Part shown: positions 18,921 through 38,000 of the stretch, piece by piece
Layout of the letters: each line of letters starts with the position of its first letter
Position numbering within the stretch: position 1 is the first letter of the stretch
Source of the DNA: Taenia hydatigena
Lineage: Eukaryota > Platyhelminthes > Cestoda > Cyclophyllidea > Taeniidae
Length of the DNA stretch: 64,000 nt
Reading direction: 5' to 3'
Assembly: GCA_036345935.2 (NCBI GenBank)
Contig: JADWOT020000008.1
Location: 15,685,415-15,749,414 of the forward strand
Position numbers and translations under genes: made by a program
The notes under the pieces: generated by a model
The model's input: only the letters and a program-made list of their open reading frames with translations
Told to the model about the DNA's origin: nothing
Database searches by the model: none

Positions 18921-19717
18921 ATGCCAACACGGAAGGTTTGTTGTTTTGCCCTTCGTTTCTCTCTCTAGGATCTGTGCCTTTATGCTATTAAGGCAATTTT
19001 ACTTCTCGACAACGAAGGGAAGCGGATAATTGTTAAGGTTTGAAAGCGTGTCTTCATACCTACCCATAGTACTATGATAACACATTTCCGTCCTTGAAGT
19101 CACAATTGGATTTCGAGAAGAAGTTGTTTTCTAAGACTAACAAAAGTGCATATGGTAACACTGCTAAATTGTTTTTATTTCGAAGCTGAGATCACTCTCT
19201 TTGAGGGGACTACATGTGTCCATCGTACAACTTCGGATATTTATTTCTACATAATTGGTGACGTTAACGAAAACGAGGTTTGTCATTGATCCCCTGATTT
19301 CGCTGGGCTTTAGCTCATGCTTATGAATGCGCTCACCTGCTTGCATGACTCGATCACGCAAATCCTCCGAAATAACTTGGATAAGAAAACCCTTCTTGAC
19401 AACCTCGATCTCATCTACCTGGCTGTGGACGAACTGTGCGACGAAGGGTAGTTTTGTTGTGGGGAATGGAACCATTATTGTAGGGTAATCATGGAATGTG
19501 ACTCCTCTGCACTAGCTTCGCGAGTCGGGATTAAACCTGAAGAAACGTCTCTTAGTGAACAAACGGTTACGCAAGTATGTCACCCACAGTTTTTGAAGTA
19601 CTTCTTATCATTTTAGCGGTTGTCTCTTGTACACACTGCCATCAAAATTATGCGTTTGTTTCTTTTAAGGCGATGCAAGCTGCCCGGGAGCAAATCAAAA
19701 TGGCTCTTTTACGATAG
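18921..19717 (+). CDS. COPZ1: Coatomer subunit zeta (COPI)
   Basis: Seven exons: 18921-18935, 18969-19037, 19070-19154, 19186-19277, 19314-19447, 19484-19574 and 19670-19717 (TAG). They join to 177 codons, the same length as human COPZ1. Motifs along the protein are YAIKAILLLDNEGKR, YYDNTFPSLKSQLDFEKKLF, TSDIYFYIIGD, LMLMNALTCLHDSITQILR, NLDLIYLAVDE, VIMECD, ISLSEQ-like SLSEQTVTQ and the C-terminal EQIKMALLR. Zeta is a small sigma/mu-like (longin-fold) subunit of the COPI coat that works in Golgi-to-ER and intra-Golgi transport. Five of the six introns are only 31-36 bp. The gene lies between the two p38 genes on the opposite strand and ends 257 bp from the stop of p38 copy B. Confidence 0.95.
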
Positions 19718-19974
19718 GATGGTGAATATTTCACTAATCTACATTGTATAAACTTTTAGTCTTGATGGATGTCTCTAGAAATTGGAGAGGGGGGAGACGT
19801 ATAATCGATTTGGAGGTGGTTCTCTTTCGCGTCAAAGTGTCGTGGTAGTGCTTTAGAGATCAGTTTGTGCTTGCGTTTCACTGAGAAGGCAAAATCAGGT
19901 AGGGTGGTCGGACGGGTTCCATTTGCATTTTTAATGCGGATTTCCACGTCCAGATTTTCTTTGAACTGTCTTGT

Positions 19975-24562
<4,588 letters not shown>

Positions 24563-26006
24563 GCCAATAATTAAGCTAAAAGGAATACACAGCAGGTGAA
24601 GTAAACGCGAAATCTGACATAGAAGATAGTCCTACAGCAATGTAAGAAAATAATAGTCGCATTTCTAAGCCGCAATCAAAAAAGCGTGTCGAATTTTTAA
24701 TAAATTCATACAGACAAAAAAATCATTGCGTACAAAAAGAGACACAAAGACTGATCGTCGACGGGTACAGACCAGGAGTAATGTAAACCGGAGCAACTTA
24801 GTACGGGAGTAATCCGAAGACAAAGCGACTTATAAAGGCGTCTTAAAGTACTATACCCTCTAGACGAGAAAATTCTCGTTTGGCTAGCTTCAAAGAACAA
24901 ATGCACTTCACTACGACACACCAGTAACGGTGAAAACAAATAAATGCAAAACCTAAGCGCTAGTTTATAACATCAACAATGAAATTAGGGCTCTGCGCTT
25001 ATTTATACGCTGTTTGTGAAGGTTGTCACGGGTTGATAGCCTGGAAAAATTGTCACAAATGGTGGTTCGCATTGAAAAAATCCAGCTTTTTTTTTGAAAG
25101 AAAGAATGAAAAATAATAAAGCTTGTGAAAGATTCCTTTTGATGCGTAGTGTGAAATACAAATATCTATGACAAATATACACAAATAAATTTACGCAACC
25201 TTTGATGGGTATGCTACTGCAATAGAATTTATTTGTAATAGACATGGATTTATTTAAATAATCGCCGAATTACTGGTAGCTCATGAATGTTAGCAAGCAT
25301 AATGCCTAATAAAACGTGCAACTATGAGCATTTGTGACCATTAATTACATGGTGACACAACTTGCTTAGAACACTAATTATATGGATGGTTGCAAAGTCC
25401 TAGTGTTTTAGCATGGTGTGATTACAGGTGGGTGATACAAGGTGCTGCAGTGTTGATCGAGCTTGCATTTGTTTCGGATGTGTCTGTCTTTCTTTTATTG
25501 TCATCGCTGATGACTTACTGAGACGTTAAAATATGCTGCCTTGATTTTTTTGTTGGCGGTCACAAGAGATAAGCCTTGGAAATACTTGGAAAATTGTGCA
25601 TGCATTCCTCATTTGCTTTGGTTCACATTGCAATGCATAATCCCAGGTCACAAATATTTTCTCATTCCATATGAGTTGTGTGGACTCTAATTCCTCGTGT
25701 TCTAGGAGATTCAATGCTTCACAACCATCCCTAGGATATTGCCTAACTAGTGAAAACGCTGTTGTTTTTTTAATTATTGCATCCCTAATCCAATTCCAAT
25801 CCTTTATTTATCGATATTCCATGTTATTGTATTTCTGCCCCAGCCTTTCTGCACAGTTCTTTTGAGCAAGGCTTGTAGTTAGTTGGTTAGTTACGCGTAC
25901 TTCCGCGTTGCACATCTTCGGCCTAGATCTTCGTTACTTTGAATCCACTTCTTTTCCCACTCCATTTTAGCCTCTAGGTCCTCTTATCTCTCTTGTTTGC
26001 CCCCAG
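24563..26006. other. Shared upstream region of divergent genes (p38 copy B and ZFYVE1-like)
   Basis: This AT-rich interval has the p38 copy B start on one side and the ZFYVE1-like start on the other, so it may be a two-way promoter. The bases just before 26007 form a strong pyrimidine tract and AG acceptor. I looked here for an exon encoding the N-terminal zinc-binding region found in vertebrate ZFYVE1 and saw none. Confidence 0.45.
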
Positions 26007-29000
26007 ATGACTTGCGCACTACCAGATCCGGATCAGGATGCCTTGATGGAGGAATCTCCTTCTGAACATGATGTTACACCTCCAAAATCCGTCAAAATCA
26101 TCGACGCAGATGAAAATTTCTTGGTTGGTTGGCATCTTTTTTGAACAAAGTAGACGCGCGTCTTGATAATACTTTATAACGCTCACCTTTCCTCCAGTTT
26201 GACGATTCGAGCGCCCTAGCTCGAGCCCTTGGTTGTCCGTCAGAAATGAGGCTTAAGACCTTAGCCATCGTGGGCAACACTGGCGATGGGAAATCGCATA
26301 CTTTGAATCGCGCATTTTGCCTCGAAGGCGCTGGTGATGGTGCAGAGGATGTTTTTTTCACCTCCTCATCTCAATGCAACTGCACACTTGGAGTTTGGGC
26401 TGCTTTCGAGCCACAACGTGGTTATCTTCTTCTTGACACTGAGGGTGGGTGTTGAGTTTACTTTTTTCGTAATTGTTTCAATTCTGTGTGTTCTCTGTGT
26501 GGGTGTGTGGGAGAGAATTGGCAGCTCCAAAATCCGTTGCTCAACTGGATGTTAAGCCTCATCCAAAATGAATCTTCTTTCATTGGTAGGCCCCTGACTA
26601 ATGGCATTTTTCATTATGTGTACTTGTTATTCTGATTATATTGTTAACTGTATGCGTTTTACTTTGCTTACTCGGTGGGTGCATATATTATCTTTCGATA
26701 GTTCACGAATCTGTAGACACCCTCCTACCGTCCTTTTCTTTATGTGTAACCACATGTTTTGGGGAGATTTCGTGATTCGTGATTCTTTGTACTGCAATAA
26801 AAGGTTACTTTGCTGATTCAGCATTATCCTCTGCTCCGGTTGGCCTCTGCCTAACTTATCAGATCATTCGCCTAGTACACTCTTGTGACCGGGCATTAAT
26901 GTTGTGACCCGGGTAATTGCCTGTTGATCACAAACACACCTACCAGCCTCTACTTCGGTTACGTCCCTTTTGGCTAAACTGCATTCTGTCCGACTTTGAG
27001 GAACACCAAGGAACTTTGATGGTTACATTTGATGCTTTATCTTGGGTACAAAATGTGAAACTTGAGCATGGTTTGACGTGGAATTGTTTCTGCTTGGTTA
27101 TTAAGTGGTCTTTTTTTCTATGAATGCCGTATTTTTGGATCGAAGAATTTGAAGTCTGTTCTTCACTTTTTTGAATGTTTGGTTGTGTCTATTTATCGCT
27201 ACTTTCCAGTTTTTCTTCTTTTACGATGTGAAATAGTAGACGGAACACCTTGTTATCTTTTTCTTTAAACCCGTGTCTTCCTGTTTTAAGTACACACACC
27301 AATTTTATTCTGTTATGACCTGACAATTTGTAGATTTGTAGTCGGAAAAGAAGGTGGTCATGACTTTTATTGATCTTTATTAAACCATTGAGGGTATGAT
27401 AATTCATTGCATGTTATGTGAAATGTTCCATGGACAGAACTGTCGACGCAAGCGAACCAAGATCTAACTGCATAGAAAGCTTGTTGGTATGTCTGTGTTC
27501 TGCGCTGATACCTGACTTATGGAGGCCTGAAATGTGTTAGCCTGAGTGGTAAATCAGTACGCGTTTTGGAATCCTAATCCATACAATTGTTTGCGTCCTC
27601 TATTGTCTATCTTTAGAAAATCTGCCAAGATCGTCCCTCAAAATTTTTCCGTGTCATTGTTCCAGAAACCATTGTATGGGGTGTCTTTACTGGTTATCCG
27701 ATATAATTCAAATTGGTCGTTCACACCTTCTACAACAGAGTTTCGGAGGAAATCAGCAGCCGTGGTCCAGATTCTGCGATATAGTGTCAGCATCTGTGCT
27801 ACCAGATTGGCCGATTCAACTGAGCCTCAAGACTAAATAAATGAGATTCGCTTATTCTCATACCGAAACAGTTGGCACATAATTTACTGTTTTAAATTTA
27901 GCCAATTGGCTTGGGACACCAGTCGGTTTGACATATTTTCATGAATTGACTTAGAACACACCACAAATGCGCGGCAAGAGAGCTCGAACGAAACGAATCG
28001 TCACCCACATGCAACATAAATGGGGAGTTTTGTGGAATAGCCCCTTCGTAATCTACACTTTTGCACTCAACCTTGCCGCTATCAGGCCTTTTAGGTGCCT
28101 CTGTGAACCCTAACCGTCAGCGTCGGCTGCTGTTAAAAGTATTTGCGGTGGCTGACGTAGTGGTGTACCGATCCATGTCCGATCGCCTGCATACAGACAT
28201 GTTCACCTTCTTGGCGGATGCCTCGGACGCCTTTGTTCATCATTTCCAGCCTCACCTGGAGGCGATGGCACAACAACACGGCCTCCCTTGGTCCGTTCGC
28301 CAACTCGGTCCCGCAGTTCTCATCTTCCAGGAGACCCGGCACACTCTCCCCCTCATTGACGACGCAGATGGTGAGTGGATTCATTTTTAATTTGACAACT
28401 CTCTTATGCTACTCTAAAGCAGTCAAACTTTTAGTTCTCATAGTGGGGCGTCCTTGTTGGGCTATCTTTATGAGTCCAAATGTATCTGCTTATTTTGAGC
28501 TTTCGTTTAGCCATTATTCAAAATGTCATTCGTTTGACTCTAAGCACCTTCTATTGTTCAATTGGCTGTTCAACTTGAGTTCTGGGCATCGGATTTATCC
28601 TGATTTGTGGATTCTCAGGCGCTTTTTTGTTTGTCTTTCCCTGTTTTCTTGGATCATCGGTTTGGAGTGGTTTCTGGTCGAATTCAGGTGATGCAAATGT
28701 ATTAAAGAATTGCTTTTTTGACTCTGATAATATTGTCTTCGAACTTTTCTTAAACGTTGAATGCCGTTCCTTGTCTTGAAATGGTTAAGCTTTTCTTTCG
28801 ACCACAGGTATCACCTGTGTCATGGTGTTGAGAAATCTTTCCCTCTTATCTGGGATCTTAGGGGTCTGATCGCCCTGTAAAACCTGGCCTTTTTGATCAG
28901 TCGTTTCATCTGTGCCTTTAAAGGTAGCATCTGCATTCGGGGTATTCAAACGTTGAATGACAACGCCTTTTCACCTATATGAGGCAGAAGGCCTCTAAAT

Positions 29001-32000
29001 ACCCAACAGACCTGACTACTCTGTCAAGAATAATTAAAGTTTATAATAGTTTCCTTGTGTTATGCAGGATGTCAAGTCATTTGGTTGCCCGAATGCATGT
29101 TTTTTAAAGCGGTGAGGAGTAAGATTACTAACGGTGCTTATTCACGATTTGCTTGAGGTGATTTCTGTATAACTAGAATTGGGAGTCCAGGTCATCGTGC
29201 TCGCGACTTTGAGTAGGCAACGTCGCTAGGTCTTCGCTCGAATGGCAATTTACAGTAAGACTTTTACTAATCGCTACTTTTGGGCGGCTCTAGATAATTC
29301 CTCGGTACAGTAGACTGCAGGCATTCGGTTTAGGTTCTTCATAGAGTTGGTGGTTTGCAACCGACCCTTCTTATCGCGAAGAAAATTCAGTTTGGAAACG
29401 GTGCAGTATATCAGTCGGGTAGCGCTTGAATTATTTTGGGGGTCAAATTTCCTGCTGTTTAATCAAGGTGACTTCAAGGCACTTCGTTTGCGCGAGTTAC
29501 TTTGGAACTCGAGCTCAGAGTTTTTGGGTTTTTTTTTGATATCAACACTTGAACTTTCAGACGAATTGCCCGCTCTTTGATCTGCAGCGCCTCCCTGTGC
29601 ACCTAAAATGGGATTTACATTCTTAACGTTTTGTAATTCGACATATTCATTTCGTGCCTATTTCGCATCCCTAATTTTCTCATCTTGGCTCCTAAATTCC
29701 GGGTAATTCATGGTCCCAGTAGTTTATCTCCCGATTTTAAGCTAATCGCTGAGTATTTGGACACGAATTGCTTTCTGATTGATTGTCTTCTGAAGCGACC
29801 AACGTGTATCTGAAAGCTACATCACTGGGTTCCATTCAAGGTTTTCGTATTGCCGATATCTTAATCGTTTGGCAGCATATGACCCGATTAAATTTTAAAC
29901 TCCTAAGTGGGTTCTTAATTTCTTTTTGGTTTTTACTGATCCTTGAATAGGAGGGAGTTTTCCTTTTCACATCCAACTCCTGTATACTATTCCCTAGTCA
30001 CGTCTCGGTTGACTTACTCTCTATGGAAATTCTGCTCTGGCTTACTGATATTTTATTCACAACACCTTTGACTAGATCCTGGCTTATTCGCTTATGCCTG
30101 GATATCATTTCGCAGCATTACTTAACCTGGTTTGTCAGACTATCTTTTGGTTGTCTTAGTTATTTTTCTCTTCCACTCCTCACATTGCCTGATTTCTGAC
30201 CTTTTGAAATGAAAGTTGCCCGATTCTTAGCCTTGAGGTGTTTTTTTTGCAGGGATAGTGAGGCATAATCATCGCCAATTTCGCTAATTATCAGATTGAG
30301 AGCTATATCACTCATTATTAACCCATATTAGTCGATTTTACCTTATTTCCCAAGCTTTCAAAATGAACGCGCTGAAGTTGATGTTTTATTTGGGAAAACC
30401 TTTTGCGGGCTTTATTGTTATTCAATTTGTCCTGGAAAAAAATTAACTACAAAAGCTAGCACGATTTTAAGCCATGTCAAACCCCGACTCGTGAAGTGTG
30501 GGGGCTCGAAAAAGCCGTCTGAGACTTTTAGTTTAGTCTGAGAAAGGATCTCCTTTCACAAAGCGCCGCGCGGTCCCATGTGCCCTCAAAAATTAGCTGC
30601 AAGGCGAGTTGGACGGGACACCGCCTCATCCTAATCCCCTATGTTCACGTCTTGGTGTTTCCTCAGGTCCCAAGTGTTGGTTATCATCTTCCCCTGACAG
30701 ACACGACAGTTGGTAAACGGAAGTGCAGTAGAATTGCAGAGGCAGTTAGGGTCTGTTGTTCACTTCTGCAGACAAAATGCTTTGTTATATCCGAGATCAT
30801 GGCTAATTTGTGTCTTATTGGGAGGGGGTAGATATATATGCTTTGTTGGTGTTCATTTCAGCAAGTCGAAGGAGGCTATTGGAGTTATTAGGTCTTTTTT
30901 TACAAACCCGAACCTATTTGGCTACCCTAGGCAGAGACAAAATTAGATGGGATTCATTGAGTTTTATTAAACATCTCATTCTTCTGGTTACTTAACCTGC
31001 CAAAAGCTATTGGAACGTCTGCAAAATTTGCTCAAAATTCACTGTCGAATGCACCTGCATATGTATTTGCTCCCATTTTCTGTTCGTACCGTGTTTAGTA
31101 TAGCAGACCTCTATCTTTCGTGATTGTTCTACTCTGCACTATATAGCTGTTCAAAACGTGTCTCTTGCTGACTCGTTTCAATCAAATCTCCATCGCGCAG
31201 GCGATACTTGACCTCGAGCTTTAGCAACATCTGTTGACAACGTTTAGAGTAGGAACGAAGCAAGGATTGCCTAATTGTTCTGCTCCTTTAATGGAGAATC
31301 ATTGCGTTCTCTTCCATTTTTTTAAAAAAACGGAAAAAAAATTAAATGGTTCAAGTCTAGTCAGTTAATTTTCCACCACAGTCTCCCAAATTTCAAGACG
31401 TTTTGCTCATTTTTGCTCTATAGGAACTGCCTTTTTGAAGGAGAGATTTGCTGGCATCCACCGCAACGCAGACGCCTTTTCCACTCTTCGCTACGTTGGA
31501 ATTCAAACCACCTCGGGATCCACGAATTTCACTGTGAGTTGTCAATCCAAGTCATCATCATTCTTTTGTTGCGCATTCGAACATCCTCCCAGACAACCAT
31601 ATCTCCATATGTTTCACCTATCTGGAAATTCGGTTGGTAGCTTTAATCCAGCAAACAGCCGTTTAGTTGTTGTTGTCAATTGGTAGAGAATTGTTGTGTT
31701 TAACCTCCTGCTCTAAATAAGTTTGAATCACCGGAAGAGTTCTTCGAGCTCCACTGCGGGTAAACTACCGATTCACGAACTCACCACTTTTCCAGTGCTA
31801 ACTTTCCCATGACGTCCGTCGCAGTGGTGGCTGGATGACTTTACGTGCAACTGTGGGGTAAGGAGGGTAGTGAAATGTCAGGAGACCTCCGGATTAAGCG
31901 ATCGCGCCTTTCTCAGCTTTCGTGACTCCCTGCTGTATGGTCAAAACTGCCGATAACTGAGTCATCTCCTCTCCGCGGATTTTACGTCACATCTCTACGT

Positions 32001-35000
32001 CTGCACTGACAACCTTAAGCAGATAGGAAGAACGGAAGGCGTGGCATTAACTAATCGTGTCATGTGGTTTCTCTCCCTCTCCTTCCCCCTGGTGACGGCC
32101 ATCACCATGGCGCTAAGGTGGCAGCTAATGTCATGCGCGTTCGTCTCTAATGCAGACATAGTGGGAGGAGTGGAACTTGCTCATGGTGGATGAGTGAGTA
32201 GTTAAGCTCCTGACTTTGGTAGCCAAATGGCCTTCAGACACATTCCTTGCTCATTGGAGGCTCTGATGATGGTTCTTACCAGCCCCAACTGTTAAACGGC
32301 AGTCCCAACCTCTATACTCTGTGACGTATTTTGCAGGAAAACTCCATTGTCTCCCGACAAGTGCCATTGTTCATGTGATCAGGAGATATGTTACAACTAT
32401 GAAGATCACATTTGTTTTTTTTTTTTGGAGGAGGGAAACTTTCCGCTTCGAATCGATTTGCCATCATTTTAGGGAGTTATATTTTTAACTAGCAGTAATT
32501 TAATGTCAAAACTTCCAAATTTCTTCCTCTTCGTTACTCCTCCCCCACCATTCTCTGTCAACTGTTTCTTTTTTTTGCGATAGCCTAATAAGTTCAGGCT
32601 ATTTTGAGTAGCACTTATTCAGTGTTTGTGGCTTAGTTAGGAAACTTAACCTATAGTAAAAGGTAAGATGACCTCGGTGTGGATCGACTTGTGCAACAGT
32701 CCCTCAAATTTGCAATTATTCTCACACCATGAGAGAACTTTTGGTAGAGCTTTGAACACGCAAAGATGTTGAGGCGGAGGATGACGACGGTAGGGGTAGG
32801 GGTTCTGAAGCGTCATGGTGAGGTGTGGCACCGCCCCCTCGCTTCACCTTAATTCCCAAGTCACTTTTGTCCTTTTGAATTTTTTATAGCAGCTGTCGTG
32901 TGATTCGTGAATCGGAAGCCAATCAGATTCCGCCAGCTCATGATTGGTCATATGTGGTTGTCTAATGTTCACAACCTCCCAATTTGGTTTTCTTGAGTGA
33001 GGGCACCCCCTACTTGTATGTGTTCGTGTTGAGGCTGTTCCCACCACCGGCCAGTCAACGTTTGCGCATCAGGAGGTTGTGTAAGGGATACCTCCACCAG
33101 TCTCGAATTTTCGCCCGATGTTTTATGCCGAAGCCATTATACGAGTTTTATGGTTCATCCTGTGAACCTGTGGACTTGTCTTCGGAAGTACTAATAATAG
33201 CTATCTTAGTCGTTCGCAAGTAGGTTTTCTATTTGCCTACAGGAAACTGTGAAACTGGAGGAGTTACTGGTATGTTCATGGGGACCGAATTGAGCGACCT
33301 TTAACACTCTCGGTGTCAGTCTCGTAAGAAAGGCAGCTAGAACCTCTCGGGCACTTTATTACTGTAATTTGACCTCTACTCCTTCAACGTTCATTTTTTC
33401 CTACAAATTTTTCATTTTCTTAGCTTGATGCGTCACACATATTTGACTCCTCGAGTTGAATGAGAAAATCAGGGCTCTGCATTTATGTGATCCTTTCCAA
33501 TCTGGTCTATTTTACCTATTTCTCTGTAGCCTTTCGTGCGCGTCGCGGATGAGTTGATGTCAGAGACGTCGGTACGAGCACCGCGTCGACTGGAACACAT
33601 CTTCCGGGCGCTCTTGGGTCTGAGCCAGCACTTTGCTAACGACCTTCCAGACGCAGCAGCTACGGCGGCGACTTCATTAACTTTTGTAGAAGAGTACTTC
33701 ACCTGTCCCGCCCGCTGCACCGTGTGCAACTCGCGCTGTGAATTGGGCGTTAATCACACCGGTACGCCGCATCAGTCGCGCACTCGCGACTTAGGAGACG
33801 GATGCGAGTACTCTCCTTTACTACAAAATAAAATCTACTACTGCAAGGTGAGTCAGTTCGCATACGACTGTTTTAGGTAGTGGGGCTCAATTTATCTGCT
33901 GCTAGGTTGGCTGCGACTTTCACCATTCTGGCGTTTTGGCTTTCGAGGTAATCAAGCTAGCCCCTGTCTCCTAGTCATCTCAGTTTCCACTAGTTTCCTT
34001 TCCCATCTTGTGATTGTGTGTCCAATCCCGTGAAGGGTGATAGTCAACATCTGCAGCTTGAGGATCTAGCATAAGGGGAATGCGAAGGCTGCGAATGAGT
34101 CCGTGACTTCCTCCCATCCCAAAGCGCAGTATGAGGTGAAATAGCAACTAGCTGTCAGTGGAAAATTGCGTCTCCAGTCTACTGCACGCGCACAAACACT
34201 GTGTTTCACCAAGGCATGATCATATCTACGAGTAGTGCGTGGTTAACGTTCCCCACGAGTGTGAAGCAGAGGACGGATTGTTTGGACCCAATGTGCGTTT
34301 GAATGCAGAAGCACAGGTCACTTCTCATCCCAGTTTAGCCAGTCAGCAAATAACCTAAAGCGACGGACGCGTTTTCGTAAAGTGTATAGGAAAGAGAGAA
34401 CCGAATTGATAGCCCTGTCATCTGTCAATTCATGGCACGTGGCATCTACTTACTCAACCTTCGCAGCCTATGTAGATGTCGGCGAGCTTTCTCATGGTCA
34501 TAATAATAATAACAATAATAATCCACGTTAGGCGTCTTCTAATGGGAAATGGAATGGGCGATGTTTCTGAGGCGAGGTACTCATTACTCACCGAATTAAA
34601 TTGCTGAGTTGTACATTCCTCCGCCTCACCTTCTCCAAATGCTTCAGAACAAATTTAACGAGGGCTTGGGCCACCTCTACAATTGAGCTGGAATTAACGG
34701 AGCAAACAAGATGGAGTCACTTGTGAGAAAAGAGTAGCGATCAGAAAATGGGGTACCACGGTGATAGATTGATACATGCGCATGTGTCGTTCTGGTGCAT
34801 CCGCATAAGTGGTGGCGTAAATTTGCCAAGTCTCTGTTCATTTCAACGCGTCATTCTGTGGAGCCGTAATCCACGGGGTTTGCCTTCTTGAGGAATGGGC
34901 TGCAGTTTGATTGGTACACATTTAGCCACAGAAGAGCTAAGACTGTTCCACCCTCTCGGAGAGGTAGACTTGATAGAAATCGATTAACAAAAAGACGTCG

Positions 35001-38000
35001 CTATAATGGTCACCGTAGTGGTCGACTTTATGGAAAAAATTGCGACCTTAAAATCCCATGATTTGATTCCCTTGTCCGCTATGGGGATGTCTACGCGCTA
35101 GGCCAAGGTCACTAGGGCCCCTATTTTCATTTAATGCATTGCAGGACATGCACGAAATTGTTGGTATCTTAGCTAGATTTCCTCACACTCCTCGTAATTA
35201 AACATGGCTTTTTCATGGAAGGGATATTAGAGCATCTCGCAAATCGACTACATATTTTCCGAAATTAAGACCTCAATAAAAGACTACTTCATTGTATGCC
35301 TTGGTGACCAATAAGGCTGCGATCGTACCCATCACAAATGCAGAGGAAGTATTGTCGTGTTTAAGTCAAATTAAAAGCTGGTCTTCTATCGTAAAATAAT
35401 GGGAAGCATTAGAGAAAATTGCCAAGTCTTATGCTGAAATTAGCCAATGTTAAAGGCGTGTTTATGGCTCCATCTGGAAACATCACCAAATGGCAAGTGA
35501 AGAAGATGGCATTCCATTGCTGGGGAAAGAAGGCGTGAAAGGGAGGCGAGGTGAAGACGAAGGAAACAGCATTGATGATTTTGTGATGGGAATCCTTCGA
35601 TTCAGTCTGGACGATCGAAGACTTTGCATCTTTTTACGAACACGAATCCGATTTAGCTATGGTTAATTTCTGTTTATCAATCTAGGATCAGTACTAGCTT
35701 TGTCTGTCAGAATGGATTAGTGTGAAGGTGCATTTATTTGTCATTACTCCACCAAGTTAAATGCCTCATTCAATCCCTTTTTCACCCAGTCTATACCTAG
35801 AAGGGTTCATGAAACTCACGTAGCCGCAATTAGACCCCACCAGCTAGGCACTGGAAATCAGGTCTCATTCCTGGTTCCTAAATGATGGCCGAAGACCTCC
35901 TGCCGTCATGGAACTTACCAATAAGGAGACCTCATGCCGCCCTTTGGGGTACACGAGAAAAAGAAATTACATCATTTTCATCCTCCATTTTCTCCTCTTG
36001 ATGTTTCATTGAGGTGTGTGTGATGATTGTCATCTCTTCTTGACACTGGACAAACAACCTCATGCGAAATGAACTATTCTTTTTCTGTTGGGCGGGTGAA
36101 GAAGCAGTCTCGTTGTGACTTATAAGGCTCCTGCTACATAACTCTCATCACCATCCGTCTCGCCAACTATTAATATCTTCATTATGGGCAAGTCACTTCT
36201 TTTGGTTAAATGAGGCTGGGATCAAGTTAGGAAACAGGAAATGTCTGAATTGTTAAGACGTGTCATGTTTCCTTGTCCAACGGTTGTCAGGACAAGTGAG
36301 CATCCACATACTTCCCCAGTTTCATAGACCTGGTTCGCGTCGATAACAACGGCAAAGGTGAGACGAAAATGTTGATCATTGTCTTCACGTCTTCTAATCT
36401 TAACAAAATCCTGATCCAACAAATTCACCAACCTCGTCCAAGCCTTGGTTCTGATTAGCCCATCTTTTATGAGGCCTTATTTCGCCTCTCAAAGCAGTTT
36501 TCTGTGCTCTCGTTCACCACTTTGCACATGTGTTGTGATGTCGCAGAACTTCCTGGCGCCGTTGTAAAGTATGCAGTTGTGAACTCAGAAGCCAGTAGCT
36601 TTGAGGGCATGGGGGGCGCCCATATCACCGGTTTGAAGAATAAAATTGGTTTATTTGCTTTTTTGGCCTAACCTACTTTGCTTCAAGGGCTACGAAGTGG
36701 GCAGAGTCCTTTCTTGTTGGTCGTTCAAAGAGTGTTTGTGTTATTTCTTTCTTCTACACCTTTCTGCAGCGTTGCTACGCCATGGGCCGCAATACAGTCC
36801 TTGTACCCAAGGCGCTGGAGGAGAGGGAAAACGCGGTTACGGGAGTGATGAAGTATCTGTGGTGGGGCTACGTATTGAGCTGTCCACATCACGGTGTGGT
36901 TTACCGCAGTCGCGCTCACTGGTCTGGCAATCCTCCACCCGAGGACTCACCTCTGGTCCATTGGCAAGTTGTCCACCTATGGCCGGGCGAGACATCCCTC
37001 CTGCAGGTCAATAACATGACTGTCGCCTCCAATAGTCTCTCACTCCTGAATCTACGTTGTTAAACTTAAGTGCTCTCAAATTTCTTTTTATATATTGATC
37101 CATCCCAGGCCTGTTGTTTGCTCCCTTCTACAGCTTATTAGAGTGCTGGCAGCTTAAATACTTGCTCTACTTCTATTGTTCTTTTACAGGGCGCGCATCC
37201 GTTCGGTCAACTTGTGGTGGATGGCCTTACTAGCGTAAGCGAGCAGGTCTCTCAATTGGCTGGCCCACCGACACGCCTCTTGGGCGATTTCATTGCGGAT
37301 ACTGTGGCTCCCGCCTACTGGCAACCCAATTCGCAGATCACTAACTGTTCTTGCTGTGGCTTCCACTTCCCCGCATCTGCCAGTTCCAACGCCAATAGTT
37401 TCGACTCTCCCTCCTCTGCCAGATGCGCCGCAACCACTGCTGCCGCCAAAGTGTCGCCTACAGACGACGCAGAGAAACATCACTGTAGGGCGTGTGGCCG
37501 TGGCGTATGCGATAGCTGTTCCAAACAGCGTATTCCTGTTCCCGACCGTGGGTATGTGGAAGTGGCTGTGCGGGTTTGCGATCGGTGAGTGATTCGCTGT
37601 CATACAGGCGTTTTTAAGCGATCTTCGTCTTTTTTTGTTTATGTAGTCGATAATGGCTTTTCTTTTTGTGGCCTTTTAAAGTCTCGCCTACGATTGATAC
37701 TTTTGAGCTTCCTTGAAACTAAAATGCTGAAGGGTAGCATGTATGCCCGTCATTAGTTTTGGTAGTGGTTCCCGCACCCTGGCAGACTGTCAGTTTGTCG
37801 TTGTGTCAATGGTTTAATACTTCTAAATCAATTGTATTCAATTGGTTTGCTGCTCATTACAGCTGCTACGCTTCAAGGAGCCATTCAAATTGTGGCTCTT
37901 CTGCCTCCACCATGCCTTCACGTTATTCTGGCAGTCCTGATGCCTCTAGATCTAACACTGGAACGTCCAGTCGACGAGTTTTTGAACTCCTCTCCGCCAC

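Noticed and set aside
19164..19475. 103-codon ORF on the - strand
   Set aside because: It is the antisense shadow of COPZ exons 4-5, which match the family clearly on the + strand.
37184..37603. 139-codon ORF on the - strand
   Set aside because: Shadow of the first FYVE exon of the ZFYVE1-like gene.
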